A stretch of 64,000 nucleotides of DNA, from contig NZVC01000033.1 in the NCBI GenBank assembly GCA_002701395.1, positions 148,065-212,064 of the forward strand, in the 5' to 3' direction. The position numbers were made by a program, and so were the translations under genes. How positions within the stretch are numbered: position 1 is the first letter of the stretch; every line of letters begins with the position of its first letter. The notes under the pieces were generated by a model. The model did no database searches, was not told where the DNA came from, and was given only the letters and a program-made list of their open reading frames with translations. Of the stretch, positions 17,650 to 26,505 are shown in pieces. The stretch comes from Maritimibacter sp. Lineage in GTDB: Bacteria; Pseudomonadota; Alphaproteobacteria; Rhodobacterales; Rhodobacteraceae.

Positions 17650-18138
17650 ATGGACCTGACCCTGACGGTAAGGCCGGCTCATCCCGGCGACCTTGGCGCG
17701 CTGGACGCGCTTTTGGCGCGCGCCTATCCGCGCCTGCTGGCGCGTGACTACCCGCCCTCTGTCATGGTCACCGCCCTGCCCCTGATCTCGCGCGCGAACC
17801 CCGAGCTTCTGTACTGTGGCACCTATTTCGTGGCCGAGGACGCAGAGGGCGTGATCGTGGGTGCCGGGGGCTGGACCCGCAAACGGTATCGCCACAGCGG
17901 GGACGTCCGCCACGTCGTCACCAGCGAGCGCCACACGCGGCGCGGCATCGGGCGGGCGATTCTGGAGAGGACCATCGCCACCGCGCGCGACGCCGGTCTG
18001 GCGCAGCTGGATTGCGCCGCCACGCGGACAGCCGCGCCCTTCTACCGTGCTTTGGGCTTCACAGGGGATCGCGAGTACCTGCTGGAACTGCGCCCCGGCA
18101 TCACCTTCCCCGCGATCGAGATGCGGCGCCCGCTTTAG
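17650..18138 (+). CDS. GNAT family N-acetyltransferase
   Basis: A 162-residue acetyltransferase: MDLTLTVRPAHPGDLGALDA at the start, acetyl-CoA binding segment ERHTRRGIGRAILERTI (motif A, R-x-x-G-I-G form), then AAPFYRALGF near the C-terminus. It transfers an acetyl group from acetyl-CoA to an unknown amine. ATG 17650 matches the family start; upstream codons in this frame run through rpmG and its terminator and are not used. It is monocistronic. Confidence 0.85.
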   Translation: MDLTLTVRPAHPGDLGALDALLARAYPRLLARDYPPSVMVTALPLISRANPELLYCGTYFVAEDAEGVIVGAGGWTRKRYRHSGDVRHVVTSERHTRRGIGRAILERTIATARDAGLAQLDCAATRTAAPFYRALGFTGDREYLLELRPGITFPAIEMRRPL

Positions 18139-18281
18139 GCGGGCCCTTCTGTCAGAATGTCTGTCCCCTGGCCCAAGGCCGATCCCAAGGCCATGCGCCG
18201 TCCGGTGTTCCGCGCCACCCATCCCACCGTCTGAGCACCGCGCCCGTTCCATACCAAGCCCGTGTGCGCCGTGCTGCAACG

Positions 18282-18310
18282 AAAAAGGGCCGGCGCAATG
18301 GCCGGCCCTT
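18282..18310 (-). terminator. Rho-independent terminator of the BI-1 gene
   Basis: Read leftwards, GGGCCGGC-CATTGC-GCCGGCCC is followed by TTTTT. It lies 22 bp past the BI-1 gene stop. Confidence 0.88.
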
Positions 18311-18331
18311 CGATCTGGAATGTTCCGCGCG

Positions 18332-19069
18332 TTACTCGCGATTGCCGAGGAACTGTAGCAGGAACATGAACAGGTTGATGAAGTCGAGATAGAGGTTCAG
18401 AGCCCCCATGATCGCCGCCTTGCCAAGCCATTCCTTATCCATCGCATGTGCGTGCTGGATGTAGTCGTTCTTGATCTTCTGCGTGTCATACGCGGTCAGC
18501 GCCGCGAAGATCAGAACGCCAAGCACCGAGATCGCAAAGTGGATCGCCGGCGAGGCGAGGAAGATGTTCACGATCGACGCCACGACCAAGCCGATCACGC
18601 CCATGATCAGGAACGATCCCCAGCCCGAGATGTCTTTCTTCGTGGTGTAGCCCCACAGGGACAGGCCCGCGAACGAGATCGAGGTCACAAGGAAGGTCTG
18701 CGCGATCGAGATGCCGGTGAAGGCCGCGAAGATCCACGAGATCGACAGGCCCATCGCCGCAGCGAACACGTAGAAGAACAATTGCGCGCCAGCAGCCGAG
18801 AGGCGGTTGATCATCGCACCGAAGGCGAAAACCATGATCAGCGGCAGGAACATCGCCACCCAACCCAGAATGTTGGGCTGAAGCGTCGCCGGATCACGGA
18901 AGATCGACAGCAACGCGTCGCTCGACCCCACGGCCCAGGCAACGCCCGCCGTGACAAGCAGGCCAACGGACATCGTGCCGTAAACCTTGTTCATGTGGGC
19001 GCGAAGTCCCTCGTCGATCTGGGCGGTGCGAGCGCCTGCAACCCCACGCGCCGTCCGGAAATCAGCCAT
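18332..19069 (-). CDS. Bax inhibitor-1 / YccA family membrane protein
   Basis: A 245-residue protein with seven predicted membrane segments, ending LYLDFINLFMFLLQFLGNRE, the hallmark C-terminus of bacterial BI-1 proteins. ALTAYDTQKIKNDY matches the conserved family segment. It may act as a calcium leak channel or modulate FtsH; its function here is inferred from the family. The ATG at 19069 has a full AGGAGG ribosome site at 5-nt spacing, better than the adjacent TTG at 19072. Confidence 0.92.
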   Translation of the reverse strand: MADFRTARGVAGARTAQIDEGLRAHMNKVYGTMSVGLLVTAGVAWAVGSSDALLSIFRDPATLQPNILGWVAMFLPLIMVFAFGAMINRLSAAGAQLFFYVFAAAMGLSISWIFAAFTGISIAQTFLVTSISFAGLSLWGYTTKKDISGWGSFLIMGVIGLVVASIVNIFLASPAIHFAISVLGVLIFAALTAYDTQKIKNDYIQHAHAMDKEWLGKAAIMGALNLYLDFINLFMFLLQFLGNRE

Positions 19070-19194
19070 CAAATCCTCCTAGATGGATACAGCAAGCGAC
19101 CCTGCTGGCCGCCTTTCCAGAGGAATATCGGGAAGGCGGCGCAGGTTTTCAAGCTTTTCCGGTGCAGGAACAGGGTCTTCACGGGAATGTTGCC

Positions 19195-19428
19195 TTAGCT
19201 TGTCCAATGACCGGGCGCATCCCAGACAGGGCGGCTTGCCTCGGACATCGCTTCGTCGCGGCTGACGCCGATGTCGTCGAGCATCCGGGCGTCCATCTGC
19301 GCAAGGTGCAGACGCTGACGACGCAGCGCGGACAGCTGGAAAATGGCCTGCAGGACGGACCGGCGGCGCGTGCCGGCGAAGCGGGTGGCCCCATGAAGGG
19401 GAGCGTGGGTCTGGACATGCTGGGTCAT
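19195..19428 (-). CDS. DUF1127 family small protein
   Basis: A 77-residue protein. The C-terminal half RRQRLHLAQMDARMLDDIGV followed by SRDEAMSEASRPVW is the DUF1127 (YjiS-like) domain, rich in arginine. In Rhodobacteraceae and Rhizobiales such proteins are linked to RNA binding, small-RNA turnover and stress or phosphate responses. The N-terminal 35 residues are poorly conserved. The start at 19428 puts MTQHVQTHAPLHG first. It is divergent from the LysR gene. Confidence 0.85.
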   Translation of the reverse strand: MTQHVQTHAPLHGATRFAGTRRRSVLQAIFQLSALRRQRLHLAQMDARMLDDIGVSRDEAMSEASRPVWDAPGHWTS

Positions 19429-19546
19429 GACGGCTTCCTTTACAATTTGTGACGCCAAGGGCGGTTTCCATTCATGAGCTTGATATATGTCCGGAGGTAA
19501 GCAATAGTGAAACGAATGTATTTGAACCATACCATCAAGGATCGTG

Positions 19547-20401
19547 ATGATGCGTAACCTCGACGTATCCGTGCTTCGCTCGTTCGTCGCTGTCGCCCAG
19601 ACCGGGGGCGTCACGCGCGCCGCCGGGTTTCTGAACCTGACGCAGTCCGCCGTGTCGATGCAGTTGAAGCGTCTGGAAGAGCTGATGGGGCTGGAACTTT
19701 TGGACCGCTCGAATCGGAAGGTGTCGCTGACGGCGGCGGGCGAACAGCTGTTGGCCTATGCCCGGCGCATGGTGGACCTGAACGACGAGCTGTTCTCGCG
19801 CCTGACCGACCACGCCTTTGAGGGCGAGGTCACGCTGGGCGTCCCGCACGACATCGTGCATCCGGTCGTCCCGCAGGTGCTGCAACGGTTCGCCGCGGAA
19901 TACCCGCGCGTGAAGGTCCGGCTGATCTCGCTGTACACCGTCGGGCTGAAGCGGATGTTCGCGCGCGGCGAATGCGACGTGATCCTGACGACGGAACCGG
20001 ACATCGACAGTGGCGGGGAGACCCTGAAGGAACTGCCGCTGCGCTGGATGGGCGCACCGGGCGGGTCGGCTTGGAAGCATTCGCCTTTGCCGCTGGCGAA
20101 CTGCCGCAACTGTTCGTTCCGCATCGACACGCAGGACCGGCTGAACGCGGCCGAGGTCGACTGGATACAGGCCGTCGAGTCGGATTCCGACCGCACGGTC
20201 GAGGCAACCGTCGCCGCCGACCTTGCCGTGACGGTGATGCTGGAAGGCACGCAGCCGCAGCAGTTGGAACAGCTGGCCCCCTGCGCCCAGTTGCCAGAGC
20301 TGGGGGTGCAGCGGATCAACATGTACGGCGGCGGTGCGGCCAATGGCGGGTTCGTCGGCCACCTGATGGAAATGATCCGGCAGGGCTATCGCACGCTGTA
20401 A
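19547..20401 (+). CDS. LysR family transcriptional regulator
   Basis: A 284-residue protein. The N-terminal winged helix-turn-helix spans about 5-65 (LRSFVAVAQTGGVTRAAGFL, then TQSAVSMQLKRLEELMG), followed by the substrate-binding domain with VTLGVPHDIVHPVVPQVL. ATG 19547 is 6 nt behind AAGGA; a GTG at 19544 and an ATG at 19550 are alternatives. The divergent DUF1127 gene and the convergent quinone oxidoreductase gene are its neighbours. The target and inducer are unknown. Confidence 0.88.
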   Translation: MMRNLDVSVLRSFVAVAQTGGVTRAAGFLNLTQSAVSMQLKRLEELMGLELLDRSNRKVSLTAAGEQLLAYARRMVDLNDELFSRLTDHAFEGEVTLGVPHDIVHPVVPQVLQRFAAEYPRVKVRLISLYTVGLKRMFARGECDVILTTEPDIDSGGETLKELPLRWMGAPGGSAWKHSPLPLANCRNCSFRIDTQDRLNAAEVDWIQAVESDSDRTVEATVAADLAVTVMLEGTQPQQLEQLAPCAQLPELGVQRINMYGGGAANGGFVGHLMEMIRQGYRTL

Positions 20402-20405
20402 CGCG

Positions 20406-21365
20406 TCAGCCGATCTCGACCACGATCTTGCCCACGGCCTTTCGATCGAGCAGCAGCTGCAACGCCTGTGGTGTGCGGTCGAACGGAAGGCGGTGGCCGA
20501 TGTGGGGCGTCAGGCGCCCGTCTTCGTACCAGCGAACAAGCGTGCGCAGGCTGTCGGTCAGCGTGTCGGGGTCGAAGGTCAGGTAAGCCCCCCAGTTCAC
20601 CCCGATGACCGAGACGTTCTTGACCATCAGGTGGTTCGCCGGGATTTGCGGCACGTCTCCGCTGGCAAAACCGATGGCCAGCATCCGTGCGCCCGGCTTG
20701 ACCGCCCGGAACGCCGACCGAAACTGGTCGCCGCCGACCGGATCATAGACGACATCCGCCCGGCCAAGTGCGATCACCGCATCGCGGATGTCCTGCGTGT
20801 CTGTATCGACAAGGTGGTGCGCCCCCGCCGCGCGCGCGGCGTCCAGCCGGTCCGCGCCACGGGCGCAGGCGATCACGGTGGCGCCCATCGCGCGCCCGAC
20901 TTCGACCGCCGTCAGCCCGACACCTCCGGCGGCGCCCAGCACCAGCAGCGTTTCCCCGGGCTTGAGGGCCGCGCGGTCCAGCGCAACGTGGCTGGTGCCA
21001 TAGGCGACCTGAAAGCCGGCGGCGACATCGAAGGGCATGGCGTCGGGGATCGGCAGGCACCGCGCCTCGGGGATGCAGGCCACCTCGGCCAGCCCGCCCT
21101 GCCCCGCGTAGACCGCGACACGGGTTCCGGGGCGCAGGGTGACGCCCTTTCCTGCCGCCTCGACCGTGCCGGAGAATTCCTTGCCAAGGACCACCGGAGG
21201 CGTGGGCCGGTCCTGATACGTCCCCTCGATCGTCAGCAGATCGGCGAAGTTCAGACCGCACGCGGCGATTCGTATCAGCACCTCACCGGCCTGCGGTTGA
21301 GGTGACTCGCGCTCTGCGAAGGCGGGAACACCGCCATACGCGTCTAGCTGGTAAATTTTGACCAT
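20406..21365 (-). CDS. NADPH:quinone oxidoreductase family protein (zinc-free MDR)
   Basis: A 319-residue medium-chain reductase. It contains CGLNFADLLTIEGTYQDRP, VVLGKEFSGTVEAAG, the nucleotide-binding segment LVLGAAGGVGLTAVEVGRAM and VYDPVGGDQF, in QOR order. No zinc-binding cysteine cluster is seen. It reduces quinones or other enones with NADPH. The start at 21365 (MVKIYQLDAYGG) is favoured; an in-frame ATG at 21386 adds seven residues. The promoter region is shared with the XRE regulator. Confidence 0.88.
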   Translation of the reverse strand: MVKIYQLDAYGGVPAFAERESPQPQAGEVLIRIAACGLNFADLLTIEGTYQDRPTPPVVLGKEFSGTVEAAGKGVTLRPGTRVAVYAGQGGLAEVACIPEARCLPIPDAMPFDVAAGFQVAYGTSHVALDRAALKPGETLLVLGAAGGVGLTAVEVGRAMGATVIACARGADRLDAARAAGAHHLVDTDTQDIRDAVIALGRADVVYDPVGGDQFRSAFRAVKPGARMLAIGFASGDVPQIPANHLMVKNVSVIGVNWGAYLTFDPDTLTDSLRTLVRWYEDGRLTPHIGHRLPFDRTPQALQLLLDRKAVGKIVVEIG

Positions 21366-21672
21366 TTGCTTAAATATCAGACACAATTAACTACGTTAAC
21401 GACTGTTAGCGCCCTTACCCTGCGGCAGCCTGTCGCACCCTGCCCCGACTGACACAACCTCAAGCTGACCTAACGGAGTTACCCACAGGCAATCTCCTCA
21501 ACTTCACATTGCGTAACAGTTTTGAAACTTGGCGTGCGGTTCACTCGTGTTTCCAGACGATTCACTCGCTTTCCTAATCGTTTGCGACCAAACTACCTAA
21601 AAAGGCAGGTTGTACGATTCCCGCGCGACGTGATTTTGATGTTTACTGTTGTGAGTTGTAAGGAAGACTACG
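21366..21672. other. Promoter region between quinone oxidoreductase and XRE genes
   Basis: No gene is seen in these 307 bp, which are more AT-rich than the surroundings. It has an inverted repeat TTAAC-TAC-GTTAA at 21387-21399, two TTCACTCG repeats near 21540 and 21563, and a TGTTTACTGTTGTGAGTTGT stretch shortly before the XRE ribosome site AAGGAAG. Confidence 0.6.
21387..21399. promoter_or_regulatory. Inverted repeat upstream of quinone oxidoreductase (operator candidate)
   Basis: TTAAC-TAC-GTTAA is a perfect inverted repeat with a 3-nt centre, 22 bp upstream of the quinone oxidoreductase start. It could be an operator for the divergent XRE regulator or another factor. Confidence 0.35.
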
Positions 21673-22047
21673 ATGAAGCATCCCGTGGATGTTCATGTCG
21701 GCAAGCGCGTGCGGCACCGCCGCTGGATGGTCGGCATGACCCAGCAACAGCTGGCTAGCAAGGTTGGAATCAAATTCCAGCAAATTCAGAAGTACGAGAC
21801 CGGTATGAACCGCATCAGCGCATCGCGCCTGTGGGACATCGCCGAGGCTCTGGACGTGGACGTCCGCTTCTTCTTCGACGGCATCGACGAAAGCGTCGAC
21901 GCACCCAGCGAAGAGAAGGCAGGCGTGCCGGGTGATATCCTGGCCGACAAGGAAGCACTGGAACTGGTGCGCTCTTACTATGCCATGCCCGAAAACCAGC
22001 GCCGCCGGCTTTTCGAGCTGGCCCGCGTCATGAGCGACGTCGCCTGA
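21673..22047 (+). CDS. XRE family helix-turn-helix regulator
   Basis: A 124-residue protein. Residues about 10-65 form a Cro/C1-type helix-turn-helix (GKRVRHRRWMVGMTQQQLAS, KVGIKFQQIQKYETG, ISASRLWDIAEALDV). The C-terminal tail, rich in acidic residues and ending MPENQRRRLFELARVMSDVA, is typical of a conserved alphaproteobacterial XRE family. The ribosome site is AAGGAAG. The HisN-like phosphatase follows 94 bp later, behind a strong hairpin, and could be co-transcribed. Confidence 0.9.
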   Translation: MKHPVDVHVGKRVRHRRWMVGMTQQQLASKVGIKFQQIQKYETGMNRISASRLWDIAEALDVDVRFFFDGIDESVDAPSEEKAGVPGDILADKEALELVRSYYAMPENQRRRLFELARVMSDVA

Positions 22048-22098
22048 CCTTCAGGTGCCACGTGCCCTGAGCCGGGCTTGACGGCCCGCCTCGATTCC

Positions 22099-22135
22099 GA
22101 TTACCGCGCCGGGGGATCCCCCCGGCGAGGTAATC
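22099..22135. other. Strong hairpin immediately before the HisN-like start codon
   Basis: Arms 22099-22115 and 22119-22135 pair over 16 of 17 positions (GATTACC + CGCCGGGGG with the complement). The 3-base loop is ATC, and one G-A mismatch interrupts the stem. The only ribosome-site-like GAGG (22127-22130) lies within the 3' arm, and the ATG is 6 bp beyond it. Confidence 0.75.
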
Positions 22136-22141
22136 CAGAAC

Positions 22142-22960
22142 ATGACGGCCCCCGACACCAAGACCGACAAGGCTTTGCGCGACGACCTTCTGGCCACCGC
22201 AGAGGCTCTTGCCGATGCCGCCCGCGCGGCGATCCTTCCGCATTTCCGTGCAGAAGGGCTGGGTGCCGACAACAAGGACGACACGGGCTTCGACCCCGTG
22301 ACCGTCGCCGACCGCGCCGCCGAAGAGGCGATGCGCGCCGTGCTTGCCAGCCGGCGTCCCGATGACGGAATTCTGGGCGAGGAGTACGGCACCGTCGAAG
22401 GCTCGACCGGCCTGACATGGGTGTTGGACCCGATCGACGGCACGCGGGGCTTCCTGTCCGGCACCCCGACGTGGGGTGTGCTTGTGGCTGTCGGACCGGA
22501 CACCGGCCCGATCTTGGGCGTGATCGACCAACCCTACACCGGCGAACGGTTCGTCGGCGGACTGGGCGAAGCGTGGATGACCGGCCCGTTGGGACGGCGC
22601 GCGCTGCGGACCCGTCCGGCGCGCAGCCTGTCCGAGGCGATCGTCTTCACCACATTCCCCGAAGTCGGCACACCTGCCGAGGGCGCGGCCTTCCAGCGGC
22701 TAAGCAAGGCGGCACGTCTGACCCGCTATGGCATGGACTGCTACGCCTACGCCCTGATCGCGTCGGGCCAGATCGACGTGGTCGCAGAGGCCGGGCTGTA
22801 CGCCTACGACGTGCAGGCCCCCATCGCGGTGATCGAGGCCGCCGGCGGTGTGGTGACCGATTGGGAAGGCAATCCCTGCCCACAGGGTGGCCGGGTGCTT
22901 GCCGCCGCGAACCGCGAGATCCATGCCGAGGCGCTGGAATACCTGCGCGGGGTTGAGTAG
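22142..22960 (+). CDS. hisN: Inositol monophosphatase family protein, histidinol-phosphatase-like
   Basis: A 272-residue Mg-dependent phosphatase. The metal motif is GEEYG followed by WVLDPIDGTRGFLSGTPTWG, and the C-terminal motif is YDVQAPIAVIEAAGG. The DPIDGTRGF form with PTWG fits HisN-type histidinol-phosphatases rather than SuhB, but a generic inositol-phosphatase role cannot be excluded. Start at 22142 (MTAPDTKTDKALRDD). No his genes are nearby. Confidence 0.75.
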   Translation: MTAPDTKTDKALRDDLLATAEALADAARAAILPHFRAEGLGADNKDDTGFDPVTVADRAAEEAMRAVLASRRPDDGILGEEYGTVEGSTGLTWVLDPIDGTRGFLSGTPTWGVLVAVGPDTGPILGVIDQPYTGERFVGGLGEAWMTGPLGRRALRTRPARSLSEAIVFTTFPEVGTPAEGAAFQRLSKAARLTRYGMDCYAYALIASGQIDVVAEAGLYAYDVQAPIAVIEAAGGVVTDWEGNPCPQGGRVLAAANREIHAEALEYLRGVE

Positions 22961-23007
22961 CGCGCGCGACGGTCTAGCATCCTTGGCACACATGCCAGAG
23001 GTGCCAG

Positions 23008-24348
23008 ATGCCGGAAGTCCTGCTTAAGAATGCCCGTACCGTCCTGACGATGGACGACAAGCGCCGCGAGTTGACGAATTGCGATGTCCGGATCGTCGAT
23101 GGCGCGATCGCAGAGATCGGCAGCGGCCTGCAGTCGGATGGCGAACTGGTGCAGGCGGCGGGCTGCATCGTGACCCCCGGCCTTGTGAACACGCACCACC
23201 ACCTGTTCCAGACCCTGACCCGCGCCGTGCCCGCCGGGCAGGACGCGCTGTTGTTCGGCTGGCTGCAGGCGCTGTACCCGATCTGGTCGCGGTTCGGCCC
23301 CGAAGAGATGCGGGTGTCCGCCCTGACCGGGCTGGCCGAACTGGCGCTGTCGGGATGCACCCTGAGTTCCGACCATATGTACCTGTTCCCGAACGGTTCG
23401 CGGCTGGACGACAGCATCGCCGCCGCGCGCGAAATCGGGATGCGGTTCCACCCGACCCGCGGCGCGATGTCGATCGGGCACAGCCTTGGCGGCCTGCCGC
23501 CCGACGACCTTGTCGAGGCGGAACCCAACATCCTTGCCGACATGGTGCGGGTGGTGGACACCTTCCACGATCCGTCGCCGGGCGCGATGGTGCGCGTCGG
23601 GCTGGCGCCGTGTTCGCCGTTCTCGGTCAGCCGCGAGCTGATGCGCGATACCGCGATCCTTGCGCGCGAGAAGAAGGTCATGCTGCACACCCACCTTGCC
23701 GAAAACGCCGAGGACATCGCCTATAGCGAAGAGAAGTTCGGCTGCCGTCCCGGACAGTACGCCGAGGATCTTGGCTGGACCGGGCCGGATGTCTGGCACG
23801 CTCACTGCGTCAAGCTGGACGGGCGCGAGATCGACCTGTTCGCCCGCAGCGGCACAGGCGTGGCGCACTGCCCTTGTTCGAACTGCCGCCTTGGGTCCGG
23901 CATCGCGCCGGTGCGGGCGATGCGGGACGCGGGCGTGAAGGTCGGGCTGGGTGTCGACGGGTCGGCGTCAAACGACAGCGGCAACATCGCAGCCGAGGCG
24001 CGCACGGCGATGCTGTTGCAGCGGGTGGCCAACGGCGCGGATGCCATGAGCCCGCGCGAAACGCTGGAGATCGCGACGCGCGGCGGGGCCGAGGTTCTGG
24101 GACGCGGCGACGCGTGCGGGCAAATCCGCAAGGGCTATCGCGCGGACATCGCCGTATGGGACGCCACGGGGCTTGAAAGCGCGGGGTCGTGGGATCCGCC
24201 GGCGCTGCTTCTGGCGGGGCCCACGCGCGTGCGGGACCTGTTCGTCGAGGGCCGCCAGATCGTGCGCGACGGGCACCTGACCACCATCGACCTGCCGACG
24301 CTTGTCGAAAAGCAGAACGGCCTTGCACGGGCGCTGGCCGAGGGCTGA
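23008..24348 (+). CDS. 8-oxoguanine deaminase (amidohydrolase)
   Basis: A 446-residue cyclic deaminase of the amidohydrolase family. It has the zinc motif NTHHHLFQT near residue 64, a second histidine in MLHTHLAE, then WHAHCVKL and the aspartate region GLGVDGSASNDSGN. CPCSNCRLGSGIAP and SASNDSGN match the 8-oxoguanine/isocytosine deaminase branch, distinct from atrazine-type relatives. It would turn oxidised guanine into urate. The start at 23008 gives the usual MPEVLLKNARTV N-terminus. Monocistronic. Confidence 0.85.
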   Translation: MPEVLLKNARTVLTMDDKRRELTNCDVRIVDGAIAEIGSGLQSDGELVQAAGCIVTPGLVNTHHHLFQTLTRAVPAGQDALLFGWLQALYPIWSRFGPEEMRVSALTGLAELALSGCTLSSDHMYLFPNGSRLDDSIAAAREIGMRFHPTRGAMSIGHSLGGLPPDDLVEAEPNILADMVRVVDTFHDPSPGAMVRVGLAPCSPFSVSRELMRDTAILAREKKVMLHTHLAENAEDIAYSEEKFGCRPGQYAEDLGWTGPDVWHAHCVKLDGREIDLFARSGTGVAHCPCSNCRLGSGIAPVRAMRDAGVKVGLGVDGSASNDSGNIAAEARTAMLLQRVANGADAMSPRETLEIATRGGAEVLGRGDACGQIRKGYRADIAVWDATGLESAGSWDPPALLLAGPTRVRDLFVEGRQIVRDGHLTTIDLPTLVEKQNGLARALAEG

Positions 24349-24443
24349 TCCTGCCCGGCGCAGTCAAGAATTACGGGCCCCGCAAGGGCGGCATTGCCTG
24401 TTCGAGATCACGCTTTCGTAAGGGCTTTGGCAACTTCACCCGG

Positions 24444-24472
24444 CTGTCACATTGCTGTCACCCGGCTGTGAC
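24444..24472 (+). promoter_or_regulatory. Pho box (PhoB binding site), three half-sites
   Basis: Three 7-bp direct repeats, CTGTCAC (24444-24450), CTGTCAC (24455-24461) and CTGTGAC (24466-24472), are separated by 4-bp spacers and so repeat every 11 bp. This matches the alphaproteobacterial PhoB consensus. It lies 77 bp upstream of the phoX start. Confidence 0.92.
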
Positions 24473-24548
24473 GGACGCATGAAAACCAGTCGCGGCGCAT
24501 GGCCTCTAGGCCGCGCCAATCCAGCCTGTTGCCAGAGGATGAAACGAC

Positions 24549-26411
24549 ATGGATACCCGGAAAACCGTTGATCTGTCGTGGGACGAATTCGACGAAGTCC
24601 GCGACCCCCGCCCCGCCACCAATGATTTCGACGCCGTCGTCGAGCGCGCCATCTCGCGCCGCGGGTTTCTGGGCGGCGCCCTGACCTTCGGCTCGGCCGC
24701 CGCCGTGTTCGGTTCGGGCGTTCTGGGATCGGCCACGTCGGCCCGTGCGCAGGCCGCCGGGTTCGGCTTTACCCCGATCGGCATCCACACCGATTTCGAC
24801 ATTCACGTCCCCGAAGGCTACGAATGGCGCCCGCTCGTCCGCTGGGGCGACGCCCTGTTCTCGGACGCCGAGGGCACCTATTCCGCCGAAACCGGCGTGC
24901 CGCTGGCCGCGTCGGACCGTGTGTTCGGCGAGAACACCGACGGCATGGAGACGTTCGAGCATGACGGCCACGTCCTGCTGGCGATCAACTCGGAATACGT
25001 GAACCCGCGCATCAACCTGCCCGCCGACTCTGAGGGCATGCCGAAGAACGCCGACGAAGTGGCCCTGCTGAAGAACATGCAGGGCGTCACCGTCATGGAA
25101 ATCGCGAACGGCGCCAACGGCTGGGACGTCGTCGTCGACAGCCCCTACAACCGCCGGATCACCCACGAGACGCAGATGACGATGGACGGCCCCGCCGCCG
25201 GATCCGCGCTGATGCAGACCAATGCCGACCCCGAGGGCATGTCGCCCAAGGGCACGATGAACAACTGCGGCTCGGGCAAGACGCTTTGGGGCACCTACCT
25301 GACCTGCGAAGAAAACTTCAACGGCTACTTCGGCGCCACCGGCGCGTACGAGGAAACCGACGAGCTGGCCCGCTATGGCATCGGCGGCGAAGGCCGCTAT
25401 GCCTATGAAAAGTTCGACACCCGCTATGACCTGAGCGCCGAGCCGAACGAACCCCACCGCCACGGCTGGATCACCGAGATCGACCCGACCGACCCGGAAA
25501 GCACGCCGGTCAAGCACACCGCTCTGGGCCGCTTCAAGCACGAGAACGCCGAGATGGTGCAAGCCGCCGATGGCCGCATCGTGGTCTACATGGGCGACGA
25601 CGAGCGGGGCGAGTTCATGTACAAGTACGTCTCGAACGGCACATGGTCCGAAGGTCAGCCGACCGACGGCCTGATGTCGGACGGCACGCTGTACGTCGCC
25701 AAGTTCAACGACGACCAGACCGGCGAATGGCTGGCCCTGACGCCCGAGACCACCGGCATGAGCGCCGAGGACATCCTTGTCTTCTCGCGGATGGCCGGTT
25801 CGGCGGTCGGCGCCACCACGATGGACCGCCCGGAATGGATCGCCGCCAACCCGCTGCGGGTCGAGGCCTATTGCGCGCTGACCAACAACTCGCGCCGCGG
25901 CAACGAGGGCATGCCCGTCAACGCCGCCAACCCGCGCGAAACCAACGACTATGGCCAGATCGTGCGCTGGCGCCCCGAGGGCGAGGATCACGGCGCCACC
26001 GGCTTTAGCTGGGACCTGTACGTGATGGCCGGCAACCCCGAGGTCTACGACAACGCCTATGGCGGGTCCGACAACGTCACGGCGGGCAACATGTTCAACT
26101 CGCCCGACGGCATGGCCTTCTCGTCCGACGGCCTGCTGTGGATCCAGACCGACGGCGACGACAGCAACGAAGGCGACTTTGCCGGGATGGGCAACAACCA
26201 GATGCTGGTCGGCAACCCCGAAACGGGCGAGATCGCGCGCTTCATGACCGTGCCGAACGGCGCCGAGGTGACGGGCCTGACGTGGTCGCCGGACCGCACC
26301 GTCGCCTTCGTCGGCGTGCAACACCCGGGCGGCGCGTGGCCGGACGGCGAAGGAAAGCCGCGCTCGTCGGTGGTGTCGGTCTGGCGCGCCGATGGCGCGG
26401 CCTTCGGCTAA
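24549..26411 (+). CDS. phoX: PhoX family alkaline phosphatase, Tat-exported
   Basis: A 620-residue calcium-dependent phosphatase expected to release phosphate from organic esters outside the cytoplasm. A long N-region precedes a twin-arginine signal (SRRGFLGG, residues 36-43) with cleavage after about residue 68 (ARAQA). Family segments include GSGKTLWGTYLTCEENFNGY, HGWITEIDP, GRFKHENAEM, YMGDDERGEFMYKYVS and FNSPDGMAF. A three-site Pho box lies upstream and a strong terminator downstream, so it is a single gene induced on phosphate starvation via PhoBR. The length is normal. Confidence 0.95.
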   Translation: MDTRKTVDLSWDEFDEVRDPRPATNDFDAVVERAISRRGFLGGALTFGSAAAVFGSGVLGSATSARAQAAGFGFTPIGIHTDFDIHVPEGYEWRPLVRWGDALFSDAEGTYSAETGVPLAASDRVFGENTDGMETFEHDGHVLLAINSEYVNPRINLPADSEGMPKNADEVALLKNMQGVTVMEIANGANGWDVVVDSPYNRRITHETQMTMDGPAAGSALMQTNADPEGMSPKGTMNNCGSGKTLWGTYLTCEENFNGYFGATGAYEETDELARYGIGGEGRYAYEKFDTRYDLSAEPNEPHRHGWITEIDPTDPESTPVKHTALGRFKHENAEMVQAADGRIVVYMGDDERGEFMYKYVSNGTWSEGQPTDGLMSDGTLYVAKFNDDQTGEWLALTPETTGMSAEDILVFSRMAGSAVGATTMDRPEWIAANPLRVEAYCALTNNSRRGNEGMPVNAANPRETNDYGQIVRWRPEGEDHGATGFSWDLYVMAGNPEVYDNAYGGSDNVTAGNMFNSPDGMAFSSDGLLWIQTDGDDSNEGDFAGMGNNQMLVGNPETGEIARFMTVPNGAEVTGLTWSPDRTVAFVGVQHPGGAWPDGEGKPRSSVVSVWRADGAAFG

Positions 26412-26462
26412 GCCCGGATCGACCGAACCGGCGCGCCTTGCGCCGGGGTCAATGGAAAGTTG

Positions 26463-26496
26463 AAAGGGCGGCCCGCGCGGGTCGCCCTTTCCCTTT
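26463..26496 (+). terminator. Terminator after phoX (bidirectional)
   Basis: AAAGGGCG (26463-26470) pairs with CGCCCTTT (26483-26490), followed by CCCTTT. Flanking AAA and TTT let it serve both phoX and the convergent gene. Confidence 0.85.
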
Positions 26497-26505
26497 GGCG
26501 CGACG

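Noticed and set aside
21522-21758. A 78-codon plus-strand frame upstream of and into the XRE gene
   Set aside because: It overlaps the XRE gene out of frame and has no ribosome site or family match.
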